A stretch of 64,000 bases of DNA from an uncultured Candidatus Peregrinibacteria bacterium (lineage in GTDB: Bacteria; Patescibacteriota; Gracilibacteria; Peribacterales; Peribacteraceae), in NCBI GenBank assembly GCA_903854335.1, contig CAINVY010000005.1, positions 163,206 through 227,205 of the forward strand. The letters are read 5' to 3'. The position numbers and the translations under genes were made by a program. Of the stretch, positions 54,310-64,000 are shown one piece after another (the first letter of the stretch is position 1; each line of letters begins with the position of its first letter). The notes under the pieces are model-generated. The model was not told where the DNA came from, did no database searches, and saw nothing but the letters and a program-made list of their open reading frames with translations.

Positions 54310-55156
54310 ATCGATAATTATACCCTAATTTTCTCTTTTTCTCAATGTATTCCAATTCCACTGCTTTATGTGATAACCAGTAAATATCTCCATCAATATC
54401 CATTGGGGCAAGATCAACAATTAGCGGTTTCACAGAAAGTTCTTTAAATACTCGAATAAATGCTGGCAGAAAATACTCAATTGTAAACCTTCTTTCTTCC
54501 TTGTCATTAATAGAAAAGTTTTCAAACAGAACACCATTTCTGATAAATAACGCTAAAAATTTATTATAGTAATATTTCGACATAGCACCGTTTCTCTCAA
54601 ACCACGCGGATGCATCGTAAAATTTGCTTGCATCTATATTTGGATAACGATTAAAAAATAATTCATGATGAAAACTAATCAGCGACTGCCCCCAATCAGT
54701 CCGAATAGATGAAAATTTTTTCCCATCCGAAAAATTGAAATCAAAAATGTTTTCATAAGATATTTTCGCACCACCATTTCTCCCAACTCCTGCATGAAGG
54801 GGGATCTTCCCTAGACAATATTTTATCATATTATTTGAAGTAAACTTGTCTTGATGATATTCCCCAAAAACAAGATCGAGACCAAGTTGCTTTGCAGAAT
54901 TAATATACCTATCAACTTCGTAACTGGACGTACAAATATGCCGAAAGATTATTGCCTTATATCCGTTTATTAATGGCCCTGGAATATCACTATTTAAATA
55001 TGCATTAACTCTATTTTCTAGGCTTATGTCTTCCCATCTGTGCGTGAGTTCATTTACTACATCCTCAATCGGAGTATACACAAAATCAGAAAATGCTTTT
55101 TTGTCAGAAACTAATTTCTTAATATCCAAACTGTCCAAGCTAAATTCAATATTCAT
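54287..55156 (-). CDS. Hypothetical protein in the AT-rich block (289 aa)
   Basis: A soluble protein with aromatic and charged composition and no membrane segment. Motifs that stand out are CTSSYEVDRYI, HAGVGRNGGAKISYENIFDF and DLAPMDIDGDIYWLSHK; the last has acidic residues suited to metal binding, but no known nuclease or kinase motif is clear. It overlaps the start of the histidine kinase by 23 bases, so the two are co-transcribed and possibly functionally linked. I do not recognise a family. Confidence 0.6.
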   Translation of the reverse strand: MNIEFSLDSLDIKKLVSDKKAFSDFVYTPIEDVVNELTHRWEDISLENRVNAYLNSDIPGPLINGYKAIIFRHICTSSYEVDRYINSAKQLGLDLVFGEYHQDKFTSNNMIKYCLGKIPLHAGVGRNGGAKISYENIFDFNFSDGKKFSSIRTDWGQSLISFHHELFFNRYPNIDASKFYDASAWFERNGAMSKYYYNKFLALFIRNGVLFENFSINDKEERRFTIEYFLPAFIRVFKELSVKPLIVDLAPMDIDGDIYWLSHKAVELEYIEKKRKLGYNYRYGTEHVS

Positions 55157-55521
55157 CTTGAAAACACGGTACAAGAATCACCAGCCTCACTGTCGCAACG
55201 AATTGGAGAACATTTAATTACGCCCATCGAACATTCCCTTTCACAGGAATTATCACTGCACTTATGAAAGTCGTATGCTTTCACATGATATTCTTTATAT
55301 ATCGAGAGACCATCTGGAGGACAATCATTTGGATTAGTGCAATCTCTTGAAAAACAAATTTCAATTTTTGGATTACATTTCGCTTCTACTAAGTAATCAT
55401 AATTTTTTATGAAGTAAAATTCATAAAAACTAGTTCCAATTGGCAATATTAGAAAGACTAATATCGCCGTAAAAAGAAACACGGACTTCCAAGATTTTGA
55501 AGATGCCAGTTTCATATCCAT
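55153..55521 (-). CDS. Small membrane protein with Cys-rich exterior (122 aa)
   Basis: One N-terminal transmembrane helix (about 13-33) is followed by an extracytoplasmic domain of about 85 residues with ten cysteines (for example DCTNPNDC, KCSDNSCEREC, KCSPIRC). The spacing suggests several disulfides or a metal site. The gene overlaps the next by four bases and starts the AT-rich operon leading into the kinase. It may be a secreted ligand or sensor partner of the kinase; this is a guess. Confidence 0.55.
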   Translation of the reverse strand: MDMKLASSKSWKSVFLFTAILVFLILPIGTSFYEFYFIKNYDYLVEAKCNPKIEICFSRDCTNPNDCPPDGLSIYKEYHVKAYDFHKCSDNSCERECSMGVIKCSPIRCDSEAGDSCTVFSR

Positions 55522-55597
55522 GAAAACAAAACTATGCTAATTCCTTGGATAATACAAGAATATTCTTGATGAGTGCCTTTTTATTAGGTTAAATTTG

Positions 55598-57175
55598 CTA
55601 TTTCTTCTTATATCGAATAATTGATGATTGAAATAAGTTGAAAATTTCAAAAAGCAAACTTCGATTGAAGGCAGCTAACCGTACTAATACAAAGAATACA
55701 AATATTCCAATGAAATACCAAATTGTTGCAAACGACTTATTTTGAAGATCTAGTAATTCGTTGCTATCGATATCGATAAATAATACGGCCACTGTTTTCC
55801 CTCTGGAATCAACAATCGGAGCTGAGGCATCAAAATATTCTCCCCATTCGTCGTGGAGAATATGCACTTCTGGCTTCTCCATTTTGTCCTGAAAAAATGG
55901 GTCATAATGTGGGTATATTTGTCCAGGAATTGTGAGCTGCTCATTTTCTTCTATGATTCCGTCGCCATTCAAGTCTTTGTCTGGCGTTCCGTAATCCGCA
56001 TCAGCGACGACCTCCCAAGCAGCATTTTTTATACCTGTAGCCCTGTCAATATAGGCCCATATAATATGATCATTCTGAGATTTAATTTGCTTGAGGTGAT
56101 TTATCAATTTCCTAAACTCCGGCTTCTTCACGTCTTCCGCGGTATGAAGCTGATCAATATCCTTAGCGTCAAATTCCAATGCTGCTGTTTCCGCAATCGC
56201 AACTGCTCTCTCGCTAATTCGTTCGGTATTGAGAAATAGGTTTTGTCTATAAAGCCCATACGTCACGCCGCCAGCTACGATGGCAAATATTACGAAGAGA
56301 ACAATGCTTTTTCTGCTGAGGAAAAATTCGCGCAAACTGGAAAGCGTGCGCGTGGAAAGAGGGATAACGGGTGCGGGAGGAGGCGTTGGCGCCACGGGCC
56401 CAAGGACATTCGTTTGCTGCTTCCATGTCCTCTCAAAAAGCTTCCGTTCGCTCTCCGCAAGCTCGGGAAAATGCAGGAAGCACACACGCTTCTCGGCATG
56501 ATTGAAACAGGCAATGACGTCGCCCACGATCACCTTTTCGAAACTGATAGGATGTTGATCCTCGGGAATGAGGAGCGTCTTGCGATACTCGAAGGGATCA
56601 CGGCTGACGAAGCGACGGCCCAGCGGCGTGTTGTGAATGATGAAGCGCGAAAAAATGCCTCTGCGCCGGCGTTCTCGAAAATACTCCACGCGAAAATCTC
56701 TTAAGGGATCATCTTCCGCCGAGCACACAACAGGAAAGAAGTGGAGCGTCTCCTTTCCGAAGTCGAGGAGCTTGCGATACGCCGAGATGACCCCCTCGTC
56801 TCCGTCATAGAATTGCATGTCCGGACGCTTCTGATTTCGTTCCAGGGAATGAATGAACGCATCGAAATTCTGACGACGTCGCAGTAACATCTCCCGCTTC
56901 TGTTGCGTATCCTCCTCCACCCATTTCGCAATCGACTGCAGAGAGACAATGGCATATTTCGTCGTGTCGTTGATCGATTCTTTGGTGACGATGTTGCGAC
57001 GCAGCAATTTCTTCAAAGCCTGATCGAGGACGCCGGTGCTCTTGCCTGTCTTGGAGGCAATTTGCCTGAGCGTCAGCGCGTCATCCTCAAGGAGACGCTT
57101 GAGGACGAGAAGTTCCGTGGCGGAGAAGCCCGCCTCAAGAAGGTAGGCCTCGATGCTGGAGGGGAGTGTTTCCAA
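55598..57175 (-). CDS. TrmB-type transcription regulator fused to membrane CACHE-like sensor
   Basis: A 525-aa one-component regulator. Residues about 10-75 are a TrmB-like winged helix (LTLRQIASKTGKSTGVLDQALKKLL) and 100-255 a TrmB-type PLD-like ligand domain. A Pro-rich linker (260-272) leads to a membrane helix (290-309), an extracytoplasmic PDC/CACHE-like sensor (about 315-475, with EWGEYFDASAPIVDSRGKTVAVLFIDID) and a second helix (483-500). The sensor contains a perfect EF-hand-like loop, DLNGDGIIEENE (401-412). It starts with TTG at 57175. The sensor half is in the AT-rich block, the DNA-binding half is not. Confidence 0.72.
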   Translation of the reverse strand: METLPSSIEAYLLEAGFSATELLVLKRLLEDDALTLRQIASKTGKSTGVLDQALKKLLRRNIVTKESINDTTKYAIVSLQSIAKWVEEDTQQKREMLLRRRQNFDAFIHSLERNQKRPDMQFYDGDEGVISAYRKLLDFGKETLHFFPVVCSAEDDPLRDFRVEYFRERRRRGIFSRFIIHNTPLGRRFVSRDPFEYRKTLLIPEDQHPISFEKVIVGDVIACFNHAEKRVCFLHFPELAESERKLFERTWKQQTNVLGPVAPTPPPAPVIPLSTRTLSSLREFFLSRKSIVLFVIFAIVAGGVTYGLYRQNLFLNTERISERAVAIAETAALEFDAKDIDQLHTAEDVKKPEFRKLINHLKQIKSQNDHIIWAYIDRATGIKNAAWEVVADADYGTPDKDLNGDGIIEENEQLTIPGQIYPHYDPFFQDKMEKPEVHILHDEWGEYFDASAPIVDSRGKTVAVLFIDIDSNELLDLQNKSFATIWYFIGIFVFFVLVRLAAFNRSLLFEIFNLFQSSIIRYKKK

Positions 57176-57186
57176 GGCAATCTCGT

Positions 57187-57214
57187 ACTCTACCGAACAT
57201 ATATATTTTGTAAA
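57187..57214 (-). promoter_or_regulatory. Promoter of the TrmB-fusion gene
   Basis: Minus-strand TTTACA (57214-57209) and TAGAGT (57192-57187) at 16-bp spacing, 11 bases before the TTG start. Confidence 0.5.
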
Positions 57215-57275
57215 CTATATCTCAAATTTGTGAAGCGATAAGCAATGCCAGAATTTTCGCTTCCAAAAAACAAAA

Positions 57276-57308
57276 GATTGAGTTCCACCCCGTTGCAGAA
57301 CCTCAATC
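57276..57308 (-). terminator. Terminator of the chorismate-mutase-fold gene
   Basis: GATTGAG (57276-57282) pairs with CTCAATC (57302-57308), extended by TTC/GAA. On the minus strand it is followed by a TTTTGTTTTTT tail. The right arm contains the gene's stop codon. Confidence 0.7.
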
Positions 57309-57548
57309 CACCTGCCTGCAGAGATCCAGTATCCCACGGCAGATTTTCCCAAGGTGGGATGGATTCCAGCCATGCTCGTCCGCCGCCTCATCCCACTGTG
57401 CGGCCACTTCCGTCTGGTACTCCCCGGAAAGAACGTCCGGATCTTCCTCTTGAGCCTCCTGCGTCAGCGAGACCCGCTCCGAAAGGAGACGGATGATCTC
57501 TTCATCAACTTTTGCGATATTCTGCCGGGCATCATTGGAAACTATCAT
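57303..57548 (-). CDS. Small AroQ-type chorismate-mutase-fold protein (81 aa)
   Basis: A single-domain helical protein whose first helix VDEEIIRLLSERVSLTQEA resembles the chorismate mutase type II pattern (IDxxIIxLLxxR). Its last helix, HLGKICRGILDLCRQVD, resembles the closing helix. The lysine that should follow the first helix (about residue 35) is replaced by Glu/Gln, so the usual active site is incomplete. It may be a structural or regulatory relative. It shares its region only with non-coding sequence; the ATG at 57548 gives the complete fold. Confidence 0.55.
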   Translation of the reverse strand: MIVSNDARQNIAKVDEEIIRLLSERVSLTQEAQEEDPDVLSGEYQTEVAAQWDEAADEHGWNPSHLGKICRGILDLCRQVD

Positions 57549-57633
57549 GTGGGTGCAATCTTTCCGATTCGCCAGAGGATTGCAATTGACAGAGTGATGT
57601 CTGTGATTTGATCCACCAATGAGAGGAGCTGAG

Positions 57634-59819
<2,186 letters not shown>

Positions 59820-59820
59820 C

Positions 59821-60729
59821 TCATGATTTCCTTCCCAAGATTTCCTGCGAGAGAAGTGCGAGCGTCATTGTGACGAACGCGACCGACAGCAGCGCTATAA
59901 TTTCCCGCATCCATGCGAAGAAGAAGAGAATGCTGGGCGGTGACAACGACATCAGCGCGGATAAAATGAGCGTGAGGAACACGGCGACCACACCTGCGCA
60001 GAGCGCCGACAGGAAGAGTGTAATGACGATCTTCCAATAGGAACCGCGACTCCTGCGGAAGCTCTCACCGATGCTCCGTCGAATCTTCTCCCCCTTTAAG
60101 ACGAGGAACGGACTCAGCGAAAGGCGCGGCACCAAGAAGAACGGCAGGAGAACGGAGAGGAAGAAGAGCGGAAAAAACGGCGTCGCCAAAGCGGGAAGAA
60201 GAAGAATGGGAAGCCAAATGCATGATGCGAAGAACGTCGCGAAGATTGCACCGAGGAACCGGAAATAGCTGCCCGTCGTGCGCGCCACGAGCTCGCGAAA
60301 ATCGGCGCCCGGAATCAGGGCGATCTGGAAGAAATATCCCCGAATCCAAATGGAGATGAGAAAGTACAAGAGGAGCAGAAACGCAACGACAGAAAGAATC
60401 GGCAGACTTTCTCGAACAAGCGTAGTAAGGAAAGCGCTTTGATCCGCGGGCGAAAGTGAATCGATCTTCTTTGCCGCTTCATCCGCAACAGTTTGAATGA
60501 CCGTCTGCGGATCGCTTTGTCCGGTCTGCGTCTGAAGTTCTGTCATAATCTGCTGGTAACGCTGATCTCCAAGCAAACGCTGCAACTGGATCGACACCTC
60601 AGCACCGATCCTCTGCTCCATCACGATCTGAAGGAGAACACAGACGAGAGCCACGGCGGCAATGCCACCGAAGACGACACGACGTCTCTGAATCATCAGA
60701 AGCCAACTGCGTTGGAGGAGAGAAATCAT
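59821..60729 (-). CDS. Hypothetical multi-helix membrane protein (302 aa)
   Basis: About six hydrophobic segments: one near residue 15, one near 105, and four in the C-terminal half. An extracytoplasmic region after the first helix is rich in Gln (LQTQTGQSDPQTVIQTVADEA). The pattern resembles glycerophosphoryl-diester- or DUF-type membrane proteins with a GESFRRSRGSYWK loop. No family is named. It is the last gene of a three-gene minus-strand set and begins 68 bases after the glycosyltransferase. Confidence 0.6.
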   Translation of the reverse strand: MISLLQRSWLLMIQRRRVVFGGIAAVALVCVLLQIVMEQRIGAEVSIQLQRLLGDQRYQQIMTELQTQTGQSDPQTVIQTVADEAAKKIDSLSPADQSAFLTTLVRESLPILSVVAFLLLLYFLISIWIRGYFFQIALIPGADFRELVARTTGSYFRFLGAIFATFFASCIWLPILLLPALATPFFPLFFLSVLLPFFLVPRLSLSPFLVLKGEKIRRSIGESFRRSRGSYWKIVITLFLSALCAGVVAVFLTLILSALMSLSPPSILFFFAWMREIIALLSVAFVTMTLALLSQEILGRKS

Positions 60730-60797
60730 AGGAGAACAGGCAAAGAACGTACCTGGAGGATGCCTGAAACGTTCCCCTTTCTCAATAACGTTTGAAA

Positions 60798-62054
60798 TTA
60801 TATCACCAGAAGATACATCCCGCAGAGCAGAACAAAGGCGCACGCGAGGACGAAATGCAGTTTCTCGATGAACGTTTGCAACCTGCCAAATCCGCTCACG
60901 ATGTAAAACGCACAGGGAACAACGAGAACAATGACGAAACGAAAGTTCCCATCGGGGAGATACGGCCCCACGATGCGATAGACAACTGCACCAGCAATGT
61001 GAAAGAAAAACACGAGCCACAATGGAGCGGACATCGATTGCGCCCCCCTCTGCACATCGAGGATCAGCATTCGCAACAGCAGAACAATCAGTGCCATGCC
61101 AATTCCGAGAATAATCATGGCCAATGGCTGAAAGTGTCCTCCGTTTTTAAAGTTATCAAAGAATGCCGAGCGTAAGAAGTACCCCCAAAAGTTTGAGATG
61201 TAATGCGCCGGGTTGAGATAAGGATGCGCAAGAACACGCAAAGGATTGAATGTGAAGAAATCACGAATATGAAACGGCACATAGCCGATATTCCTCGTAA
61301 GGTTTCCAACGAAAGCCAATCTCTCGTCGCGTTCCGCGAGAAACCGCGGGATGAAAAACCATCCGTCTATTATGAAGAGAATGGAAACGTTCTGCAGGAG
61401 AAAAAGAAATTTTTCACGGAGAGAAAGTCGGTTTGCGAGAAACACACTGAAAACGGCAGCAGGATACAGCAGAAGAATATTGCTCTTCATCAACATTCCA
61501 ACGGCAAGGGACAGCGAAAAGAACCACCAATCCCGTGTTCTCCTCCCCTGCCACCAGCGCAGGAGAAATCCTAAAGCCAAGAAAGCCATGCATTGCACGC
61601 CCACATCATTACTAATCCGCGAAGAGAGAAATGCCAGAGAAGGAAACGTTGCAATGATCGCAGAATATACGAACAGCGCCGTTCTGCTCTTGCCCTGGGG
61701 AAAAAGGAGCGTTCCGATCCAAATTCCCGCTGCTAGAGTCCCAAGTGAGAGAAGCAGCGAGAGGAATTGAACCGGCGCAAAGACGTGAATATGCACACCA
61801 AAAAATCCTCCGACTCTGTATGCGACTGCGGCGAGAAAATAGTAGAGCGGAGGCTGGAAGAATTCCCAACCTCCATGAGGAGGAGGGATACTCCAATGTG
61901 AGAGAACGTACTGAAGATAGCGAATGTGCCCCTCCACATCATGATTGCGCGCAAGAAATGGCGTCTTCAACTCATACTGCACCCTCAGCAGCATCCCCAC
62001 GCAGAACATGGCAAGGAGGCTGAGGAAGGTTTTTTTTCGAGCGGGAGAACTCAT
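60798..62054 (-). CDS. GT-C type membrane glycosyltransferase (ArnT/PMT-like)
   Basis: A 418-aa protein with about eleven membrane helices. The first extracytoplasmic loop contains HDVEGHIRYLQYVLSH with acidic residues at the expected place for the GT-C metal/donor site, followed by FQPPLYYFLAAVAYR, which matches the QPPLYY motif of the family. It probably transfers a sugar from a lipid-linked donor to a surface acceptor. It begins 31 bases after the MFS gene stop. Confidence 0.8.
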   Translation of the reverse strand: MSSPARKKTFLSLLAMFCVGMLLRVQYELKTPFLARNHDVEGHIRYLQYVLSHWSIPPPHGGWEFFQPPLYYFLAAVAYRVGGFFGVHIHVFAPVQFLSLLLSLGTLAAGIWIGTLLFPQGKSRTALFVYSAIIATFPSLAFLSSRISNDVGVQCMAFLALGFLLRWWQGRRTRDWWFFSLSLAVGMLMKSNILLLYPAAVFSVFLANRLSLREKFLFLLQNVSILFIIDGWFFIPRFLAERDERLAFVGNLTRNIGYVPFHIRDFFTFNPLRVLAHPYLNPAHYISNFWGYFLRSAFFDNFKNGGHFQPLAMIILGIGMALIVLLLRMLILDVQRGAQSMSAPLWLVFFFHIAGAVVYRIVGPYLPDGNFRFVIVLVVPCAFYIVSGFGRLQTFIEKLHFVLACAFVLLCGMYLLVI

Positions 62055-62085
62055 GAATAGATACAGAGAAACTTCAATCGAAGAC

Positions 62086-63261
62086 TCACTCCCGAACGTG
62101 CGCGGGAAGAACTGCGAAAACGAAGAGGGAGAGTACGGCACAGGTGGCCGCGAAGAGGAACGTTGCCTGCGGCGAGAAGAGCGACCAGAGCTCCCCTCCG
62201 ATAAGAGATGCCGCGAGGGCGCCGAGGCCCGTGACCATCTGCATCAAGCCATAGGCACTCGCGGACTGGGCGGGGTCGATGAACTGGCTCGCCAGTGCCT
62301 TGGACACGCCATCCGTAAGGGCGATGTAGCAACCATACACGGCAAACAGAAGCCAAACGTACGATGCTCCGGTGTCGAACGCGAAGCCAAAATAGACGAG
62401 GGCATAGAGCAAGATTCCGGCGATCATGACGCGCTTCGACCCGATGCGATCGCTCACCCACCCCGCAGGCGTGGAGAGTGCCATGTAGAGGACGTTGTAG
62501 AGAACGTAAGCGAGAACGATGAGCGTGAGGCTCATGCCGAGCCCCTGGGCGCGCAGAATGAGAAACGCATCGGTACTATTTCCAAGCGAGAAGACGCCGA
62601 GCGCGATGAGGAGCAAACGAAATTCCTTGGAGAACCCCTTTGTGGTAAGTCGCAGAATCGGGATGGAAGGATCCGGCTTCTGGCGCACTTCCTTCACGAA
62701 CGGAAAGAGGAAGAGACTGAAAAAGGCGGGGATAGCCGCGATCCAGAGGATGGAACGAATGCTGGAAACAACCCGCAGGAGCAACAACGCGAGGAGAGGT
62801 CCGAGGACCGCCCCGGCCGAATCGAGGGAACGATGAATACCGAAAATCACCCCGCGATTCTCAGGCGTCGAAGCAGAGAGGAGCATGGAATCTCGCGCGC
62901 CTGTGCGAAGCCCCTTCCCGAGACGATCCACGAGCCGCCCGAGGAACACGCCGGGCCACACGGTGCTCACGGCAATAATCGCTTTGCTGAACGCGGAACT
63001 CGCATATCCCGCCACCACGAAGGGTTTTCTCCTCCCCATGCGATCCGAGAGATTGCCGAAAATCGCTTTGAAGAGTGACGCGAATCCCTCTGCGAATCCC
63101 TCAATCACACCAACGACGGCGACGGGCGCGCCAAGAATCTGCGTGATGAAGATGGGCAGAATCGGATAGAGCATCTCCGAAGCGATATCATTGAAGAAGC
63201 TCACGAAGCCGAGGAGCCAAACTTGATGCGGGATACCTTCTTTGCGTGTGGGAAGTTTCAT
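62086..63261 (-). CDS. MFS family transporter
   Basis: A 391-aa 12-helix transporter. The family motif GNLSDRMGRRKPF lies between helices 2 and 3, and WVSDRIGSKRVM is the matching motif in the second half. RSLDSAGAVLGPLLAL in helix 5 (motif C-like) suggests export. The ATG at 63261 was used. It heads a minus-strand set with the glycosyltransferase. Confidence 0.88.
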   Translation of the reverse strand: MKLPTRKEGIPHQVWLLGFVSFFNDIASEMLYPILPIFITQILGAPVAVVGVIEGFAEGFASLFKAIFGNLSDRMGRRKPFVVAGYASSAFSKAIIAVSTVWPGVFLGRLVDRLGKGLRTGARDSMLLSASTPENRGVIFGIHRSLDSAGAVLGPLLALLLLRVVSSIRSILWIAAIPAFFSLFLFPFVKEVRQKPDPSIPILRLTTKGFSKEFRLLLIALGVFSLGNSTDAFLILRAQGLGMSLTLIVLAYVLYNVLYMALSTPAGWVSDRIGSKRVMIAGILLYALVYFGFAFDTGASYVWLLFAVYGCYIALTDGVSKALASQFIDPAQSASAYGLMQMVTGLGALAASLIGGELWSLFSPQATFLFAATCAVLSLFVFAVLPAHVRE

Positions 63262-63271
63262 GGAGAGGATT

Positions 63272-63901
63272 CTACCATCCATCTCCCGCCGAGACACGAG
63301 GAGCATGTTCTTTGCCACGCGCAGGAGGAGTGGCGACGGGGCCTCTCGTCGGCAATGCGAGTCTTACTCTCAACGTTCGATATCGAGTATTCGTAGGATC
63401 TTCTGTGGGATCCCAAATTTCCACATCCACAAGACCCGCCCAATTCTGCTGGAGCGTTTTCATCGTGGTTCTGGCAAACTCAGCTGTTGCAAATCCATCG
63501 CTTTCCACTCCAGAAATAATTTTGAACCAATTCCTGTCAGGGGACTCGCATTCCACCAACTCTCTGAGTTTGGTTCTGAATAATGCATTAAACAACGGAT
63601 ATTCTTGAATCTCCCTAGGTGCCAGACGCATCATCGCGGATACGGAGCAGGCCAAACTTCCTTCCAACTGATCTCTCACCTTCATCTGCTCTTCATGGAG
63701 AACGGCCAACGTGGGAAGTTTTTCGTCTTCTACTATGCCATCCAGATATCTTGCCATTGCTTCTGGACCAATTGCCATAGTTTGGCATTCTACAAAATCA
63801 ACAATTCTTGTCAATGTTTGAGGTCTTGAGACTGCGATTTGGTGGCTCTTTATAACGAAGTCCGCGTCTCGCGTTGCGAGATGGGTGCGGTATTTCGTCA
63901 T
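63272..63901 (-). CDS. Hypothetical protein (209 aa)
   Basis: A soluble, moderately charged protein with no signal, membrane segment or recognised motif. The C-terminus ends 11 bases upstream of the MFS start and is basic and Pro-rich, so its last third may be less reliable. Residues 1-140 have ordinary protein composition. It could be an adjacent operon member. Confidence 0.5.
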   Translation of the reverse strand: MTKYRTHLATRDADFVIKSHQIAVSRPQTLTRIVDFVECQTMAIGPEAMARYLDGIVEDEKLPTLAVLHEEQMKVRDQLEGSLACSVSAMMRLAPREIQEYPLFNALFRTKLRELVECESPDRNWFKIISGVESDGFATAEFARTTMKTLQQNWAGLVDVEIWDPTEDPTNTRYRTLRVRLALPTRGPVATPPARGKEHAPRVSAGDGW

Positions 63902-63966
63902 GCGCTAAAAATGCATTTTGCCCTGCGGGGCTTACACATGGGTCTTTTTTGAAAATTTTTAAACGC

Positions 63967-63983
63967 GATGCGCGAAGCGCATC
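63967..63983. repeat. Short hairpin at window end
   Basis: GATGCGC (63967-63973) and GCGCATC (63977-63983) form a seven-pair stem with a GAA loop. The surrounding 63902-64000 has no gene. Its role is unknown. Confidence 0.4.
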
Positions 63984-64000
63984 ACTAGGCTGGCTGGGCT

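Larger units (their letters stand above)
53400..56330. other. AT-rich block with edges inside two sensor genes
   Basis: By eye GC falls from about 55% to about 35-40% between roughly 53400 and 56330. The left edge lies in the linker of the histidine kinase (residue about 303). The right edge lies in the Pro-rich linker of the TrmB-fusion regulator (residue about 282). Inside are two orphan genes with AT-rich codons. No terminal repeats or recombinase gene were seen. This is consistent with homologous replacement of a segment from a divergent donor. Confidence 0.6.

Noticed and set aside
61945..63078. A 377-codon plus-strand open frame across the MFS gene
   Set aside because: Antisense to the MFS transporter, extremely Glu/Arg-rich and without hydrophobic core.

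Overview
The window looks like chromosome of a Candidate Phyla Radiation (Patescibacteria) bacterium, most likely Peregrinibacteria-like. Support for this: serine-run linkers in surface proteins, an LPQTG-tailed DUF11 protein, an SLH/Calx-beta protein, DUF5671 and LssY_C proteins, a PIF1-like helicase, and no visible Shine-Dalgarno sequence at the starts I inspected. TGA is used as a stop (for example at the hsdR/hsdM overlap), so the code-25 lineages are excluded. The phylum is an inference; no rRNA or ribosomal protein is present. At least ten genes have a sigma70-like -35/-10 pair whose -10 box ends only 6-9 nt before the start codon, so leaderless mRNAs appear common. I used this signal to choose several starts.

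Layout. 0.1-1.5 kb: a Trm11-like tRNA methyltransferase and tRNA-Asn(GTT). 1.5 to about 17.4 kb: a lower-GC mobile island. It begins with a large serine recombinase whose last codons and stop lie inside the tRNA-Asn gene. It carries a type I restriction-modification operon (hsdR-hsdM-hsdS), a predicted PD-(D/E)XK nuclease, a tyrosine recombinase, and a minus-strand operon led by a DUF262/DUF1524 (GmrSD-like) protein with an overlapping unknown partner and four small genes. 17.4-23.6 kb: housekeeping and stress genes (PH-domain protein, mntP, a methyltransferase, ABC-F, PIF1-like helicase, two small proteins).

23.6-30 kb: the most coherent accessory system, a sulfation module. An arylsulfotransferase-like membrane beta-propeller protein, an 84-aa membrane protein, a PAPS-type sulfotransferase, cysD and a cysN-cysC fusion lie in one direction, followed by a single-domain SpoT/MESH1-like HD hydrolase. 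Together they could turn sulfate into PAPS and transfer it to a surface molecule, comparable to rhizobial NodPQ/NodH.

30-50 kb: NYN-LOTUS protein, typA, a 606-aa coiled-coil orphan, an ABC exporter, many envelope proteins (MBG repeats, M23 peptidase, lipoprotein, DUF11-LPQTG, SLH/Calx-beta, PEBP), transporters (ZIP, short MscS, aquaporin, AI-2E family), queA and a complex palindromic repeat. 50-57 kb: a three-gene ABC-2 exporter, then an AT-rich block (about 53.4-56.3 kb). The block's edges fall in the interdomain linkers of a histidine kinase and of a TrmB-type regulator fused to an extracellular CACHE-like sensor, as if recombination had replaced the sensor halves of both. 57-64 kb: a chorismate-mutase-fold protein, ligA, a three-gene membrane operon (MFS, GT-C glycosyltransferase, membrane protein) and an orphan. 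No CRISPR array, insertion sequence or rRNA was seen.
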